64,000 nt of DNA from Streptomyces sp. CCM_MD2014 (GTDB taxonomy: Bacteria; Actinomycetota; Actinomycetes; Streptomycetales; Streptomycetaceae), in the NCBI RefSeq assembly GCF_000772045.1, contig NZ_CP009754.1, positions 620,001-684,000 of the forward strand. The letters run 5' to 3'. The notes under the pieces were generated by a model, which did no database searches, was not told the DNA's origin, and worked only from the letters and a program-made list of their open reading frames with translations. Shown here in pieces: positions 43,770 through 52,798 of this stretch (the stretch's first letter is position 1; each line of letters begins with the position of its first letter). The position numbers and the translations under genes are program-made.

Positions 43770-45209
43770 ATGCCGATCCTGGAAGAGCCCCGCGAGTCCC
43801 GCACCGTCACGCTGCCGCCCCGGTCGGCCGGACACGGAGGCCGCTGCGACGTCCTGGTGGTGGGCGGCGGTCCCGCCGGGTTCGCGGCCGCGGTCGGCGC
43901 GGCCGACGCCGGGGCCGACACCGTGCTGGTGGAGCGGTACGGCTTCCTCGGCGGCAACGCGACCGTGGCGCTGGTGATGCCGCTGATGTCGTTCCACAAC
44001 GAACACAAGCAGGCCGCGTTCACCGAGGCCGGGGACACCTCGCGGCTGCTGCCCACCGACCACGGAGAGGGCGAGCCGGTGGTGGCCGGCGTCCTGTGGC
44101 AGCTGCTCGACCGGCTCATGGGCCGCGGCGGCTGTCTGCCGCCCTCCCCGAAGACCGGGTACACGGTCCCCTTCGACCCGGAGCTGTTCAAGCTCTCCCT
44201 GCTGGAGATGATGGACGAGTCGGGGGTGCGGATGCTGTTCCACTCGTTCGCCTCCGGCGCGCTGCCGCTGGAGGACGGCTCGGGCTGGCGAGTGGTGTTC
44301 GAGACCAAGTCGGGACCGGTGGTGATCGACGCGGGGGTGGTCGTGGACGGCACGGGCGACGGCGACGTGGCGACGGCCTGCGGGGCGCCGTACGAGATCG
44401 GCCGGCCCGAGGACGGACTGGTGCAGCCCATGACGCTGATGTTCCGCGTCGCCGACTTCGCCCGGCCGGACTTCGCCGCCTATGTGCGCGAGCATCCCGA
44501 CCAGTGGCGGGGCGTGCACGGGCTGTGGGACCTGATCGAGGAGGCCAGGGCGGGCGGCGAACTGCGGCTGCCGCGCGAGGACATCCTCTTCTTCGCGACC
44601 CCGCATCCGAGGGAGGTCGCCGTCAACAGCACCCGGGTGAACCGCGTTCTCGGCACCAGTGTCTGGGACCTCACCCGCGCCGAGTACACGGCCCGGCGCC
44701 AGCTGGCGCAGATCGACCGCTTCCTGCGCACCCGCGTACCCGGCTTCGAGGAGTCGTACGTGGTGCAGAGCGGTACGCACGTCGGTGTGCGGGAGAGCCG
44801 GCGGGTGCTCGGCGACTACCAGCTGACCGGCCACGACATCCTGGGGGCGCGCACCTTCCCGGACGTGATCGCGCACGGCGCCTATCCGGTCGACATCCAC
44901 AACCCGCGCGGTTCCGGCACCGTCCTCAAGCGGGTGCCGCGGGGCAGCTTCTACGACATCCCGCTGCGCTGCCTGCTGCCCCGGGACACCGACCGGCTGC
45001 TGGTCGCGGGGCGCTGCATCTCCGGGACGCACGTCGCGCACTCGTCGTACCGGGTGATGCCCATCGCCATGGCCACCGGGCACGCGGCCGGGGTGTGCGC
45101 GGCGCTGACCGTCCGGCACGGGCGCGGGCCGCGTGGGCTGCCCTACCGGCTGGTCCAGCGCGAGCTGCTGCGGCAGGGGGCCCGGCTGCGGACGGAGCAG
45201 TCCGGCTGA
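43770..45209 (+). CDS. FAD-dependent oxidoreductase (FAD_oxidored family)
   Basis: A 479-residue flavoprotein. FAD site CDVLVVGGGPAGFAAAVGAA (about 26-45) then VERYGFLGGNATVALVMPLM; VVDGTGDGDVATACGAPYEI in the middle; C-terminal DRLLVAGRCISGTHVAHSSY closes the FAD fold. This is the PF12831-type family, with unknown substrates, sometimes beside sugar genes. GGAGG precedes the ATG, 14 nt after the pyruvyl transferase-like gene, so an operon is likely. The C-terminus approaches the convergent sigma factor gene. Confidence 0.87.
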   Translation: MPILEEPRESRTVTLPPRSAGHGGRCDVLVVGGGPAGFAAAVGAADAGADTVLVERYGFLGGNATVALVMPLMSFHNEHKQAAFTEAGDTSRLLPTDHGEGEPVVAGVLWQLLDRLMGRGGCLPPSPKTGYTVPFDPELFKLSLLEMMDESGVRMLFHSFASGALPLEDGSGWRVVFETKSGPVVIDAGVVVDGTGDGDVATACGAPYEIGRPEDGLVQPMTLMFRVADFARPDFAAYVREHPDQWRGVHGLWDLIEEARAGGELRLPREDILFFATPHPREVAVNSTRVNRVLGTSVWDLTRAEYTARRQLAQIDRFLRTRVPGFEESYVVQSGTHVGVRESRRVLGDYQLTGHDILGARTFPDVIAHGAYPVDIHNPRGSGTVLKRVPRGSFYDIPLRCLLPRDTDRLLVAGRCISGTHVAHSSYRVMPIAMATGHAAGVCAALTVRHGRGPRGLPYRLVQRELLRQGARLRTEQSG

Positions 45210-45246
45210 CGCCCTGGACCGCTCCGAGGGGCAGACACCGGCCCGT

Positions 45247-45286
45247 GGGGGTCGGCTCGCCCAGTCGGGGGTCAGCTCGCCCAGTC
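45247..45286. repeat. 20-bp tandem duplication at the sigma factor stop
   Basis: Two 20-bp units, 45247-45266 and 45267-45286, differ at one base. The second encodes the last codons (Asp-Trp-Ala-Ser) and stop of the sigma factor gene; the first lies just downstream of it. Confidence 0.8.
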
Positions 45287-46291
45287 GACGAGGCGTTCCC
45301 GGTTCTCGGGGGCGCGCAGGTGGGCGAGGGAGGCCTTCTCGAGCTGGCGGACCCGTTCCCGGGTGAGGCCCACGTGCTGGGCGACCTGCTGCAGGGTGCG
45401 CGGGCGGCCGTCGTGGAGGCCGTAGCGCAGGCTGAGGATCAGGGACTCGCGGGGTGCGAGGGTGCCGACGGCCTCCCGCAGTTCCGCCGCCAGCGCCTGG
45501 AACTCGGCGACCTCGGGTGCCCGCAGCACCTCGGTGTCGGGGATGAGATCGCCGACGACGGTGTCTCCGGTCTCGTCCACGGGGGTGTCCAGGCTGACCG
45601 CGTCCCGTCCGACCCGGCGCAGCCAGACGACCTTGTCCGCGTCGATGCCGCTCTCGGCGGCGACCTCCTCGGTGGTCGGCTCGCGGTCGAGGCCCGCGCG
45701 GAGCTTGCGTTCCACCTTGGCGAGCTTCTGGAGCTGCTCCACGACGTGGACGGGCAGCCGTACCGTGCGCGCGTGGGTGGCCAGGCCCCGCTCGATGGCC
45801 TGGCGGATCCACCAGGTGGCGTACGTGGAGAATTTGAAGCCCTTGGTGTGGTCGAACTTCTCCACGGCCCGGATGAGTCCCAGGTTGCCCTCCTGGATGA
45901 CGTCGAGGAGGGGCAGACCGCGGTGGGCGTGGCGCTTGGCCATCGACACGACGAGCCGGAGGTTGGCCCGCACCATGTGGTCCTTGGCCTCCTGGCCGTC
46001 GTGGACCGTCTCCTCCAGCGCGCGGCGCCGTCCGGGCGCGGGGACGGGCTCGCCGGTGTCGGCCGCCTCCAGTTCCTCCCTGGCCCGGACGCCGGCCTCG
46101 ATACGGGTGGCGAGCCGGACCTCGTCCTCGGCACTCAGCAGGGGTGTGGCGCCGATCTGGGTCAGGTACTGGCCGAGCAGGTCGGGTTCCTCGTCCGGTT
46201 CGGGGATCCGGCTGCGCAGCCGTGCGGTGCGGGTGGCGGCACGGCGGTCGTCCCGGGTGCGTGCCGCGGGTGTGCGTGCCGTGGGAGCCAT
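45272..46291 (-). CDS. Group 2 (primary-like) RNA polymerase sigma factor
   Basis: A 339-residue sigma-70 family protein. Region 1.2 LLGQYLTQIGATPLLSAEDE, region 2 ANLRLVVSMAKRHAHRGLPL, then DVIQEGNLGLIRAVEKFDHT and FSTYATWWIRQAIERGLA (2.3-2.4), region 3 HVVEQLQKLAKVERKLRA, region 4 LRYGLHDGRPRTLQQVAQHV and LTRERVRQLEKASLAHLR. No region 1.1, so it resembles the HrdC/HrdD-type accessory sigmas of Streptomyces. Start 46291 with GGAGGAAG upstream. It recognises vegetative-like promoters, probably under stress or stationary phase. Confidence 0.92.
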   Translation of the reverse strand: MAPTARTPAARTRDDRRAATRTARLRSRIPEPDEEPDLLGQYLTQIGATPLLSAEDEVRLATRIEAGVRAREELEAADTGEPVPAPGRRRALEETVHDGQEAKDHMVRANLRLVVSMAKRHAHRGLPLLDVIQEGNLGLIRAVEKFDHTKGFKFSTYATWWIRQAIERGLATHARTVRLPVHVVEQLQKLAKVERKLRAGLDREPTTEEVAAESGIDADKVVWLRRVGRDAVSLDTPVDETGDTVVGDLIPDTEVLRAPEVAEFQALAAELREAVGTLAPRESLILSLRYGLHDGRPRTLQQVAQHVGLTRERVRQLEKASLAHLRAPENRERLVDWAS

Positions 46292-46332
46292 GTCGCTTCC
46301 TCCGTCTCCCTCCCCTGCTCGGGTCCTGGGAA

Positions 46333-46677
46333 TCAGTGCGGTACGGGGGTGCCGCGTTCGCTCCGCAGCCGGCGGATCACCACCAGCAGGTCGGCTGCCG
46401 CGAGGAGGGCGAGCGCTGCGCACACCACGGCGATGACCACGAGCATGCCGCGGCCCGGACTGTCGCCGGTGCCGGTGCCGGCCGCCCACTGGCCGAAGTA
46501 GGCGGCCCCCGCGAGGAAGAGCGGCAGGAAGACCGCCGACAGCAGCAGTCTCAGCCGCAGGGCGCTCTGCGCGCGGACCGGTTCGGTGCCGGTGCGCGGG
46601 TGGTGGCGGCCGACCGTGCCGGAGCGGGAACGGGGGGCGGGTTCCGTGGCCCGGTGCGGGCTCCGTCGGTCGTTCAT
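46333..46677 (-). CDS. DUF6343-like two-helix membrane protein
   Basis: A 114-residue protein with a basic N-terminus, RTGTEPVRAQSALRLRLLLS, and two membrane helices (LLLSAVFLPLFLAGAAYFG and MLVVIAVVCAALALLAAADL). This matches the small DUF6343 proteins found widely in Streptomyces; role unknown. GGAGG-like sequence precedes the ATG. Lies just upstream of the sigma factor gene on the same strand. Confidence 0.75.
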   Translation of the reverse strand: MNDRRSPHRATEPAPRSRSGTVGRHHPRTGTEPVRAQSALRLRLLLSAVFLPLFLAGAAYFGQWAAGTGTGDSPGRGMLVVIAVVCAALALLAAADLLVVIRRLRSERGTPVPH

Positions 46678-46745
46678 GCCGTTCCTCCCCGGTGCTCGGG
46701 GTGTCGGTGCCCGTGCGTCTTCGGCCGGGCTCGGGTGGCCGCGCT

Positions 46746-47171
46746 TCAGTGTCCGGGTGCGGCCCGGCTGATGTCCGCGAGCGCGGAGTGCGGGTCGTCG
46801 GTGGTGGCGAGGTCGCCGAGGGTGACCACGCCGACCGGGACGCCGCCGTGCTCGACGACGGGGAGCCGGCGCACGGCGTGACGGCGCATCAGCTCGGCGG
46901 CGCGGTCGGTGGTGTCGTCGGGTTCGAGGGTGACCACGGGCGGGGGTGTGCACACCGCGCCGACGGTCGTGGCGTCCGGGTCGCGGCCGTCGGCGACGCT
47001 GCGGAGCACGATGTCGCGGTCGGTGAGCACGCCGAACAGGTCGCAGTCGTAGGTCACGAGGACGTCGCCGACGTCCTCCTCGCGCATCAGCCGGGCCGCC
47101 CGCGCCACCGTCGTCATGGGCTCGACGGCGACCGTCGCCGGCGACATCACGTCTCGGACGCTCCGTGTCAT
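46746..47171 (-). CDS. CBS-domain pair protein
   Basis: A 141-residue protein made only of two CBS domains: VRDVMSPATVAVEPMTTVAR...LFGVLTDRDIVLRSVA and PPVVTLEPDDTTDRAAELMR...PVGVVTLGDLA. CBS pairs bind adenine nucleotides and usually regulate partners. As a stand-alone protein it probably senses energy state or stress; many Streptomyces copies sit in stress-sigma regulons. Confidence 0.92.
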   Translation of the reverse strand: MTRSVRDVMSPATVAVEPMTTVARAARLMREEDVGDVLVTYDCDLFGVLTDRDIVLRSVADGRDPDATTVGAVCTPPPVVTLEPDDTTDRAAELMRRHAVRRLPVVEHGGVPVGVVTLGDLATTDDPHSALADISRAAPGH

Positions 47172-47259
47172 CTCGCGCCTCCCGGGGGTGTCGGTACGGG
47201 ACTGCCTGCGGGCCGCGTAGCCCGCACCCGGGCCGGTAAACCGTCCCGCGACGCCCGGT

Positions 47260-47694
47260 TCAGCCCAGGTCGATCAGGGCCAGGCCGATGTCGGGGCGGT
47301 GGGTCTTGGCCAGCTCGGCCGGGCTGTCCCGCACGACCACCTCCAGCGTCGGCCAGACCCGGCCGGACAGCAGGTGGCCGCCGCGCGTGGAGCCGTCGGA
47401 CAGGCCCAGTACGGCGTGCAGGTGCGGGGTCGGTCCGTCGTCGGCGACGGCGATGTCCCCGATGAGCGACAGCACCTCGCACTGTTCGTCCACCGGGATG
47501 GGCCGGTAGTCCTTGGCCTGCCGGTCGAACCAGCCGACGACCGCTTGGGAGAAGGCGCCCACGGCGGTCACCTGGGAGGCCCCGAGCGACCGGTCGCGGG
47601 CGAAGGCGGTGAGCTCGGCGACCGGGTCCTCGCCGGGGTCGAGCACCGCCACGTACACCGCGGACGGACCGTCCTGCACCTGCTGCCACTTCAT
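47260..47694 (-). CDS. DUF296/PPC-domain protein
   Basis: A 144-residue PPC-domain (plants and prokaryotes conserved, DUF296) protein: VYVAVLDPGEDPVAELTAFA, VTAVGAFSQAVVGWFDRQAK, SLIGDIAVADDGPTPHLHAV and GHLLSGRVWPTLEVVV with the HLHAVL and GGHL motifs. It forms trimers; in plants it is fused to AT-hooks, in bacteria the function is unclear. Start is MKWQQVQ (47694). Not linked clearly to its neighbours. Confidence 0.88.
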   Translation of the reverse strand: MKWQQVQDGPSAVYVAVLDPGEDPVAELTAFARDRSLGASQVTAVGAFSQAVVGWFDRQAKDYRPIPVDEQCEVLSLIGDIAVADDGPTPHLHAVLGLSDGSTRGGHLLSGRVWPTLEVVVRDSPAELAKTHRPDIGLALIDLG

Positions 47695-47839
47695 GGCCGG
47701 GCGGGTACCCGGGGCGGGCCCGGGCAACCCCGGTCCGCGTGGCGCACCGTCCCCGACTCGCGTCGGGGACGCCGGGGAACCGACGGCGGTACGGGAGCAA
47801 GCGTGACGCCGGCGGTCTCGCCGCCTCGCTCTCCCGCCG

Positions 47840-49852
47840 TCACGCCTCCAGCGCCCGGCGGATCGCGGCGAGCCACCCGTCGACCGGTCCGAACGTGAGC
47901 AGTCCGCTGCCCGCGCCCGCGAGTTCGCCGGCCGCGGGCAGCAGCCTGTCGTACGTCCGCCGCAGCGCCGGGCGGTCGCCGAGGGCGAGGGCGAGCGCTG
48001 CCTCGGCGCAGCACAGGGCCTCGTAGAGGAGGTCGGGCGGGGGTTCGGGCAGGGCCCGCAGGGCGCCGCGGGCCTCGGTGTCGCGGCCTTCGGCCAGGAG
48101 GGCGAACGGCTCGGCCCAGGGCCGGTACGGTCCCCAGTCCGCGCGCGGGTCCACCTGCGCCGGTCGGCCGCGGGACAGGCGCAGGCCGAGCAGCGCGAGG
48201 GGCAGCAGTCCGCGTTCCAGACCCGGCATCCCGGCGCCGTCGAGCCGTGCGGCGGCCGACCGGTAGGCGGCCTCGGCGCCGTCCTGGGTGCTGCCGGAGG
48301 AGTCGGGCGAGTCGGAGGGGGCGGGGGACGAGTCGGCGCGGACGGCCTCGCGCAGAGCCCGGTACCAGGCGGTGAAGACGGCCACCAGGGGGCGTTCGTG
48401 CCGCTCCGCGAGGCGGTCCGCGGCCCTGGCGTGCTCGTCGGCGGCGGTGAGGTCGGCGAGGGCCGCGCGGGCCTGGAGCCGGATCAGGTGGCCGAGCACC
48501 TCGTGGTTGACCAGGCCGTGCCGCAGTCCGAGAGTGACGAGTTCGGCGCCGATCGCGTCGCGGCGCGGCGCCAGCCCGGCGCGGGTGCAGGACTGCATGA
48601 AGACGCCGTTGAGGGCGAACGCGAGCAGCGCGGGGTCGTCCAGGCGGCGGGCGATGTCCTCGGCCTCGGCGGCCGCCTGCGGCCCGCGCGGGGAGCGCAC
48701 GCCCCGCGACTCGAGGGCGACGGTGGCCAGCAGGCGGCAACGTGCCGCGTCGGCGGACGGGGTGTCGGGCAGGACGACGAGGGTGCGTTCGGCGGCCTCG
48801 ACGATCCGCCGGGCCAGTTCGGGGTCGTCGCTGCGGGTCCAGTTGGCGGGGACGTCGTAGGCGCCGATCACCCGGGCCGCGAGGTCCGCGTCGCCGGTCT
48901 CCTCCGCCGCCTGGACCACCGCCGTCCGGTGTTCCCGGGCGGCCTCCAGGCCACCGCCGCCGGTGACCGCGAGGCTCCGCAGCAGGCCGACGGTGGACTC
49001 CAGGCGGGCCCGGGCGCCGGCGGCGACGGTGCGGTCGTACGCCTCGGTGGCGCGGGCCCACAGCCGGGCCGCCGCGTCCGCCGGTTCGCCCGGCGGGTCC
49101 AGGTCCGGGTCCTGGGCCAGGATGCCGGCCTCCAGGCGGCGCAGCCGGGGCCCCGGATCGATGCCCAGCCGGCCGGCCAGCAGGGCGCGGGCCCGGCGCA
49201 GCACGGCGAGGGCGTCCGCCTGCCGCCCGGTCCGGTACAGGGCGAGCGCGAGCAGGCGCCAGGACTCCTCGCGCCAGGGGTGCTCGGTGAGGTGGGCGTC
49301 GAGGTCGGGGACCGCCTCGGCGGCGCGGCCCAGTTCCACCAGCAGCTCCGCGCGGCGTTCGACGGCGCGCAGCCGCAGTTCGGTGAGCCTGGAGCGCTCC
49401 CCCCGGGCCCAGTCCTCGGTGCCGAACTCGGCGTACGCGGGCCCCCGCCACTCCCCCAGGGCCGCCCGCAGCCGGTCGGGTGCCTGGGCGGCGGGCAGCC
49501 GGTCGGCCTCGGCGACGGCGGTCTCGAAGCGCCAGGCGTCCACGGCGTCCGGCGCGGCGCGCAGGGCGTATCCCGGGCCCTCGGTGACCAGCAGGCGGGC
49601 CGGGGCGCGCGGCGGGCGGTCGGGTTCCAGGGCGCGGCGCAGGTCCCCCACGAAGGTGCGCACCGCTCCGACGGCCCGCGGCGGCGGTGTCTCCCACAGG
49701 TCCTCGACCAGGCGGGCGACCGGGACGACCCGCCGCCTCGCCAGGATCAGCCGGGCGAGCACGGCGCGGTGCCTCGGGCCCTTGAGGGCGAGCGGGTGCG
49801 GGCCTCGCCCGGCGGTGACGGCGCCGAGCACACCGAACGTGACCGCGTCCAT
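47840..49852 (-). CDS. SARP/BTAD-type transcriptional regulator
   Basis: A 670-residue regulator: OmpR-like winged helix (VTFGVLGAVTAGRGPHPLAL, then VVPVARLVEDLWETPPPRAV, about 1-95), bacterial transcriptional activation domain (WRFETAVAEADRLPAAQAPD, then RLGIDPGPRLRRLEAGILAQ, about 107-250), and a 400-residue helical, TPR-like C-terminal part. No NB-ARC Walker motif is seen, unlike AfsR. SARPs activate secondary-metabolite genes, but no biosynthetic cluster lies here, so the target is remote or the role pleiotropic. Confidence 0.9.
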   Translation of the reverse strand: MDAVTFGVLGAVTAGRGPHPLALKGPRHRAVLARLILARRRVVPVARLVEDLWETPPPRAVGAVRTFVGDLRRALEPDRPPRAPARLLVTEGPGYALRAAPDAVDAWRFETAVAEADRLPAAQAPDRLRAALGEWRGPAYAEFGTEDWARGERSRLTELRLRAVERRAELLVELGRAAEAVPDLDAHLTEHPWREESWRLLALALYRTGRQADALAVLRRARALLAGRLGIDPGPRLRRLEAGILAQDPDLDPPGEPADAAARLWARATEAYDRTVAAGARARLESTVGLLRSLAVTGGGGLEAAREHRTAVVQAAEETGDADLAARVIGAYDVPANWTRSDDPELARRIVEAAERTLVVLPDTPSADAARCRLLATVALESRGVRSPRGPQAAAEAEDIARRLDDPALLAFALNGVFMQSCTRAGLAPRRDAIGAELVTLGLRHGLVNHEVLGHLIRLQARAALADLTAADEHARAADRLAERHERPLVAVFTAWYRALREAVRADSSPAPSDSPDSSGSTQDGAEAAYRSAAARLDGAGMPGLERGLLPLALLGLRLSRGRPAQVDPRADWGPYRPWAEPFALLAEGRDTEARGALRALPEPPPDLLYEALCCAEAALALALGDRPALRRTYDRLLPAAGELAGAGSGLLTFGPVDGWLAAIRRALEA

Positions 49853-49933
49853 GTCCCGTGTTCCGTCCGCTCCGATCCACCACCGTTCGTGCGCTCACCA
49901 CGGTACGCGTACGGGCCGGTGCCCGGCCGGGCA

Positions 49934-49974
49934 CCGCTCGGTCGCCGCTCGGTCGCCGCTCGGTCGCCGCTCGG
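49934..49974. repeat. 11-bp tandem repeat upstream of the SARP gene
   Basis: CCGCTCGGTCG repeats three full times and a partial fourth. SARP-type activators bind direct repeats spaced by 11 bp (a helical turn), so this could be an autoregulatory site; it lies 82 nt before the SARP start and 92 nt before the divergent hydrolase. Confidence 0.55.
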
Positions 49975-50065
49975 CGTGCTGATCGGTTGCTGATTCGCCC
50001 GCGGGAGGCTCGAGGACGTCACGAGGACCTGTGACGCGAACAGCGAGAAAGAGGCACCGACCACC

Positions 50066-50944
50066 ATGGAACCCACCATCCCCGGCTTCACCCACGACCG
50101 TGTGACGGTCGCCGACGGCGTGGACCTGCACGTGGCCGTCGGCGGCACCGGCAGCCCCGTCGTACTGCTGCACGGATTCCCCCAGACCCACCTGATGTGG
50201 CGGCACGTCGCCGCCGACCTGGCCGCGGACCACACGGTCATCTGCCCCGACCTGCGCGGTTACGGCGCCAGCGACAAGCCCGCCGACCCGGACGGCACCG
50301 CGTACGCCAAGCGGGCCATGGCCGCCGACGTGGTGGCCCTGGCCCGGGAGCTGGGGCACGAGCGGTTCGCGCTGGCCGGTCACGACCGGGGCGCGCTGGT
50401 CGCGGTGCGCGCCGGGCTCGACCACCCCGACGCGGTGACCCACCTGGCCGCGCTGGACGTGCTGCCGACGCTGGACATGTGGGACGTCCTGCACGGCACG
50501 ACGGCCGCGGTGGGCTTCCACCTGTACCTGATGGCGCAGCCGCCGGGCCTCCCCGAGGAGCTGATCGGCGCCGCGCCGGACGCGTTCTTCGGCCACTTCC
50601 TCGACCTGTGGACCCGGGATCCGGACGCCCTGCCGGCCGACGTCCGGGCCGCCTACCTCAAGGCGTCCCGCGAGGCGGTGCCCTCCATCGTGGCCGACTA
50701 CCGGGCGTCGGCCGGCATCGACGTGGACCACGACCGGGCGGACCGGGAGCACGGCAACCGGCTGCGGATGCCGGTCACCGTCCTCCAGCAGGACTGGGGC
50801 GCCGCTCTGGGCTACGACGCCGCCGCGCTGTGGCGGGCGTGGGCGCCGGACCTGCGGCACGAGACCGTGGGCTGCGGGCACTTCATGGCGGAGGAGGCGC
50901 CGGACGAGGTCGCCGGGGCGCTGCGCGCGCTGCTGACCCGGTAG
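50066..50944 (+). CDS. Alpha/beta hydrolase, fluoroacetate dehalogenase/epoxide hydrolase type
   Basis: A 292-residue alpha/beta hydrolase. Oxyanion motif LLHGFPQTHLMWRH, DLRGYGASDKP, nucleophile elbow AGHDRGALVAVRAG in which the nucleophile is Asp rather than Ser, and catalytic His in GCGHFMAEEAPDEV. The Asp nucleophile and LHGFPQT/DLRGYG pattern fit haloacid dehalogenase-type hydrolases (fluoroacetate dehalogenase, DehH1) or epoxide hydrolases. Substrate not determined. Divergent from the SARP gene. Confidence 0.87.
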   Translation: MEPTIPGFTHDRVTVADGVDLHVAVGGTGSPVVLLHGFPQTHLMWRHVAADLAADHTVICPDLRGYGASDKPADPDGTAYAKRAMAADVVALARELGHERFALAGHDRGALVAVRAGLDHPDAVTHLAALDVLPTLDMWDVLHGTTAAVGFHLYLMAQPPGLPEELIGAAPDAFFGHFLDLWTRDPDALPADVRAAYLKASREAVPSIVADYRASAGIDVDHDRADREHGNRLRMPVTVLQQDWGAALGYDAAALWRAWAPDLRHETVGCGHFMAEEAPDEVAGALRALLTR

Positions 50945-51027
50945 GGCAATCCGGAGGCGCGTGCACAACGATCGGTTGTACCCGCCGCCCGGCCGGTTGT
51001 TTGATCCGTCCGGCCCGGATCGCTTTG

Positions 51028-52311
51028 ATGTCGGGCGTGACGGAGTCGGGTGCGGTCGAGTCGGATGTGGTGGGCGGCGGGTCGCTGGGGAGGGGGTTCC
51101 GGTGGCTGTGGGCGGCGTACGCCGTCAGCACGTTCGGCACGCGGCTCGCCTTCGACGCCTTTCCGTTGATCGCGGTCGTGGTGCTGGACGCCGGTCCGGG
51201 GCAGGTGGCGGCGCTCGCTGCGGCGGGTCTCGCGGTGGGCGCCGTCGTGGCGGTGCCGCTGGGGCCGTGGGTGGAGTTCCGGCGCAAGCGGCCGGTCATG
51301 GTCGCGACGGACCTGGTCCGGTGCGCGGTGCTGCTGAGCGTGCCGCTCGCGTACGCCTTCGGACGGCTCGGCTTCGCCCAGTTGCTGGTCGTGTCGGTCG
51401 TCGTCGCCGCGGCCGACATCACGTTCCGGGCCGCCTCCGCCGCCTGCCTCAAGGCCCTGGTGCGCCCACCGGACCTGCTGACCGCGAACGGCCGGTTCGA
51501 GGCGACGACCTGGACCGCGACCATGCTCGGGCCGCCGGTCGGCGGGGCCGCGATCGGGCTCTTCGGCCCGGTGGTGACGGTCGCGGTCGACGCCGCGAGC
51601 TACCTGCTCTCCGCGCTGGGAATCCGTGCGATCGGCGGCGCGGAGCCGCGCCCGCGGCGCACGGAGGCGGCCCGGTTGCGCGCCGGCGACCTGCTGGACG
51701 GCTGGCGGTACGTGCTCGCCTCGCCGGTGCTGCGTCCGCTGTTCCTCAACACGGTCCTGGTCAACGCGCTGATCATGGCCACTGCGCCGCTGCTCGCCGT
51801 GCTCATGCTGGGCGAGTTGGGTTTCGCTCCCTGGCAGTACGGTCTCGCCTTCGCGGTGCCGTGCGTGGGCGGGCTGGTCGGCTCGCGGCTGGCCCGCCCG
51901 CTCGTGGCGCGCTTCGGGGAGCACCGGGTGCTGGTCGTCAGCGGGGTGCTGCGCGTGTGCTGGCCCGTCGGGCTGGCCTTCGTCGGCCCGGGGACCGCGG
52001 GCCTGGTCCTGGTGATGGTGGTGGAGTTCGGGCTGATCGCCTCCGTGGGCGTGTACAACCCGGTGTTCGCGACCCGTCGGCTGGAGCTGACGCCCGCGGA
52101 CAGGGTGGCGCGCACCCTGTCCGCCTGGACGATCAGCGGGAAGCTGACGACCGCCGCCCTGACCGCGGTGTGGGGTCTGCTGGCGGGCCTGACCGGAACG
52201 CGTACGGCGGTCGCGCTCGCGGGCCTGCTGATGCTGGCGACCCCGCTGCTGCTGCCACGACGGACCCGCACTCCGGCACCCGCACCGGTCCAGCCGGCCG
52301 CCGACGGATGA
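51028..52311 (+). CDS. MFS transporter (MFS_3-type exporter)
   Basis: A 427-residue, about 12-helix major facilitator. N-terminal LWAAYAVSTFGTRLAFDAFP, motif A-like WVEFRRKRPVMVATDLVRCA, and central FEATTWTATMLGPPVGGAAI are typical of the MFS_3 (EntS-like) branch. Substrate unknown. ATG at 51028 used; a GTG at 51037 is the alternative. No strong ribosome site is seen. Confidence 0.88.
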   Translation: MSGVTESGAVESDVVGGGSLGRGFRWLWAAYAVSTFGTRLAFDAFPLIAVVVLDAGPGQVAALAAAGLAVGAVVAVPLGPWVEFRRKRPVMVATDLVRCAVLLSVPLAYAFGRLGFAQLLVVSVVVAAADITFRAASAACLKALVRPPDLLTANGRFEATTWTATMLGPPVGGAAIGLFGPVVTVAVDAASYLLSALGIRAIGGAEPRPRRTEAARLRAGDLLDGWRYVLASPVLRPLFLNTVLVNALIMATAPLLAVLMLGELGFAPWQYGLAFAVPCVGGLVGSRLARPLVARFGEHRVLVVSGVLRVCWPVGLAFVGPGTAGLVLVMVVEFGLIASVGVYNPVFATRRLELTPADRVARTLSAWTISGKLTTAALTAVWGLLAGLTGTRTAVALAGLLMLATPLLLPRRTRTPAPAPVQPAADG

Positions 52312-52517
52312 GGCTCGCCCTCCGCGCCCGCTTCGCCCCCTCCACCGGAGCCCGGGCCGAGCACCGACGAATCCGCCGAGCCGAGCGCGCCGGCCGGTAC
52401 GCCACGCACACCCCCGCGGGGCACCCGCCCTCTCCCGCCCCGGCGGACGCGACGGAGCCGTCGGCCGCCCCGCCCCACGCGCCCGGCGACGTGTCCGCGC
52501 CAGGTCCGGGAAGCACC
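52312..52517. other. Intergenic sequence with no supported gene
   Basis: Together with the remnant at 52518-52757 and the bases to 52798, this makes a 487-nt gap between the MFS and VOC genes. All frames are open in places because of high GC, but none continues a recognisable protein. Confidence 0.45.
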
Positions 52518-52757
52518 GCTCGAGGCGGTCAGCGGCCGGAACGACGCCTCCACCACGTCCTCCCAGCGGCCCTCGTGGGGCGGCGCGGTGCCGTGCGCCT
52601 CGACGGTCAGCGCGACTCTTCCGCCGCTGAGGCCCGTGCACAGGAAGAGACAGCCCGCAACGGCCGCGCCGCACAGGCCGTTGGTCCGTCCGGCACGGGC
52701 CTCCCCCTCGCATATCCGGCACGCCGAGGCCACCAGTATGCGCAGGGGGTCTGACAA
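52518..52757 (-). pseudogene. Probable truncated conserved Streptomyces protein
   Basis: Starting at a TTG (52757) the minus strand encodes about 80 residues that look like protein: SDPLRILVASACRICEGEAR, LCGAAVAGCLFLCTGLSGGR and HEGRWEDVVEASFRPLTA. This resembles, from memory, the N-terminal half of a short conserved Streptomyces protein that normally continues with an LVQWAGE-type segment. Here, after about residue 80, the frame turns into Arg/Gly-rich noise with no continuation in other frames. The 3' half appears lost. No domain function is known. Confidence 0.42.
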
Positions 52758-52798
52758 CCGTTCCGAGGACGGACGCGCGACGGTGTCGGGGGCGACGG

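Noticed and set aside
47840..52311. Secondary-metabolite gene cluster around the SARP regulator and MFS exporter
   Set aside because: No polyketide, peptide, terpene or other core biosynthetic gene is nearby; neighbours are a DUF296 protein, a hydrolase and stress genes.
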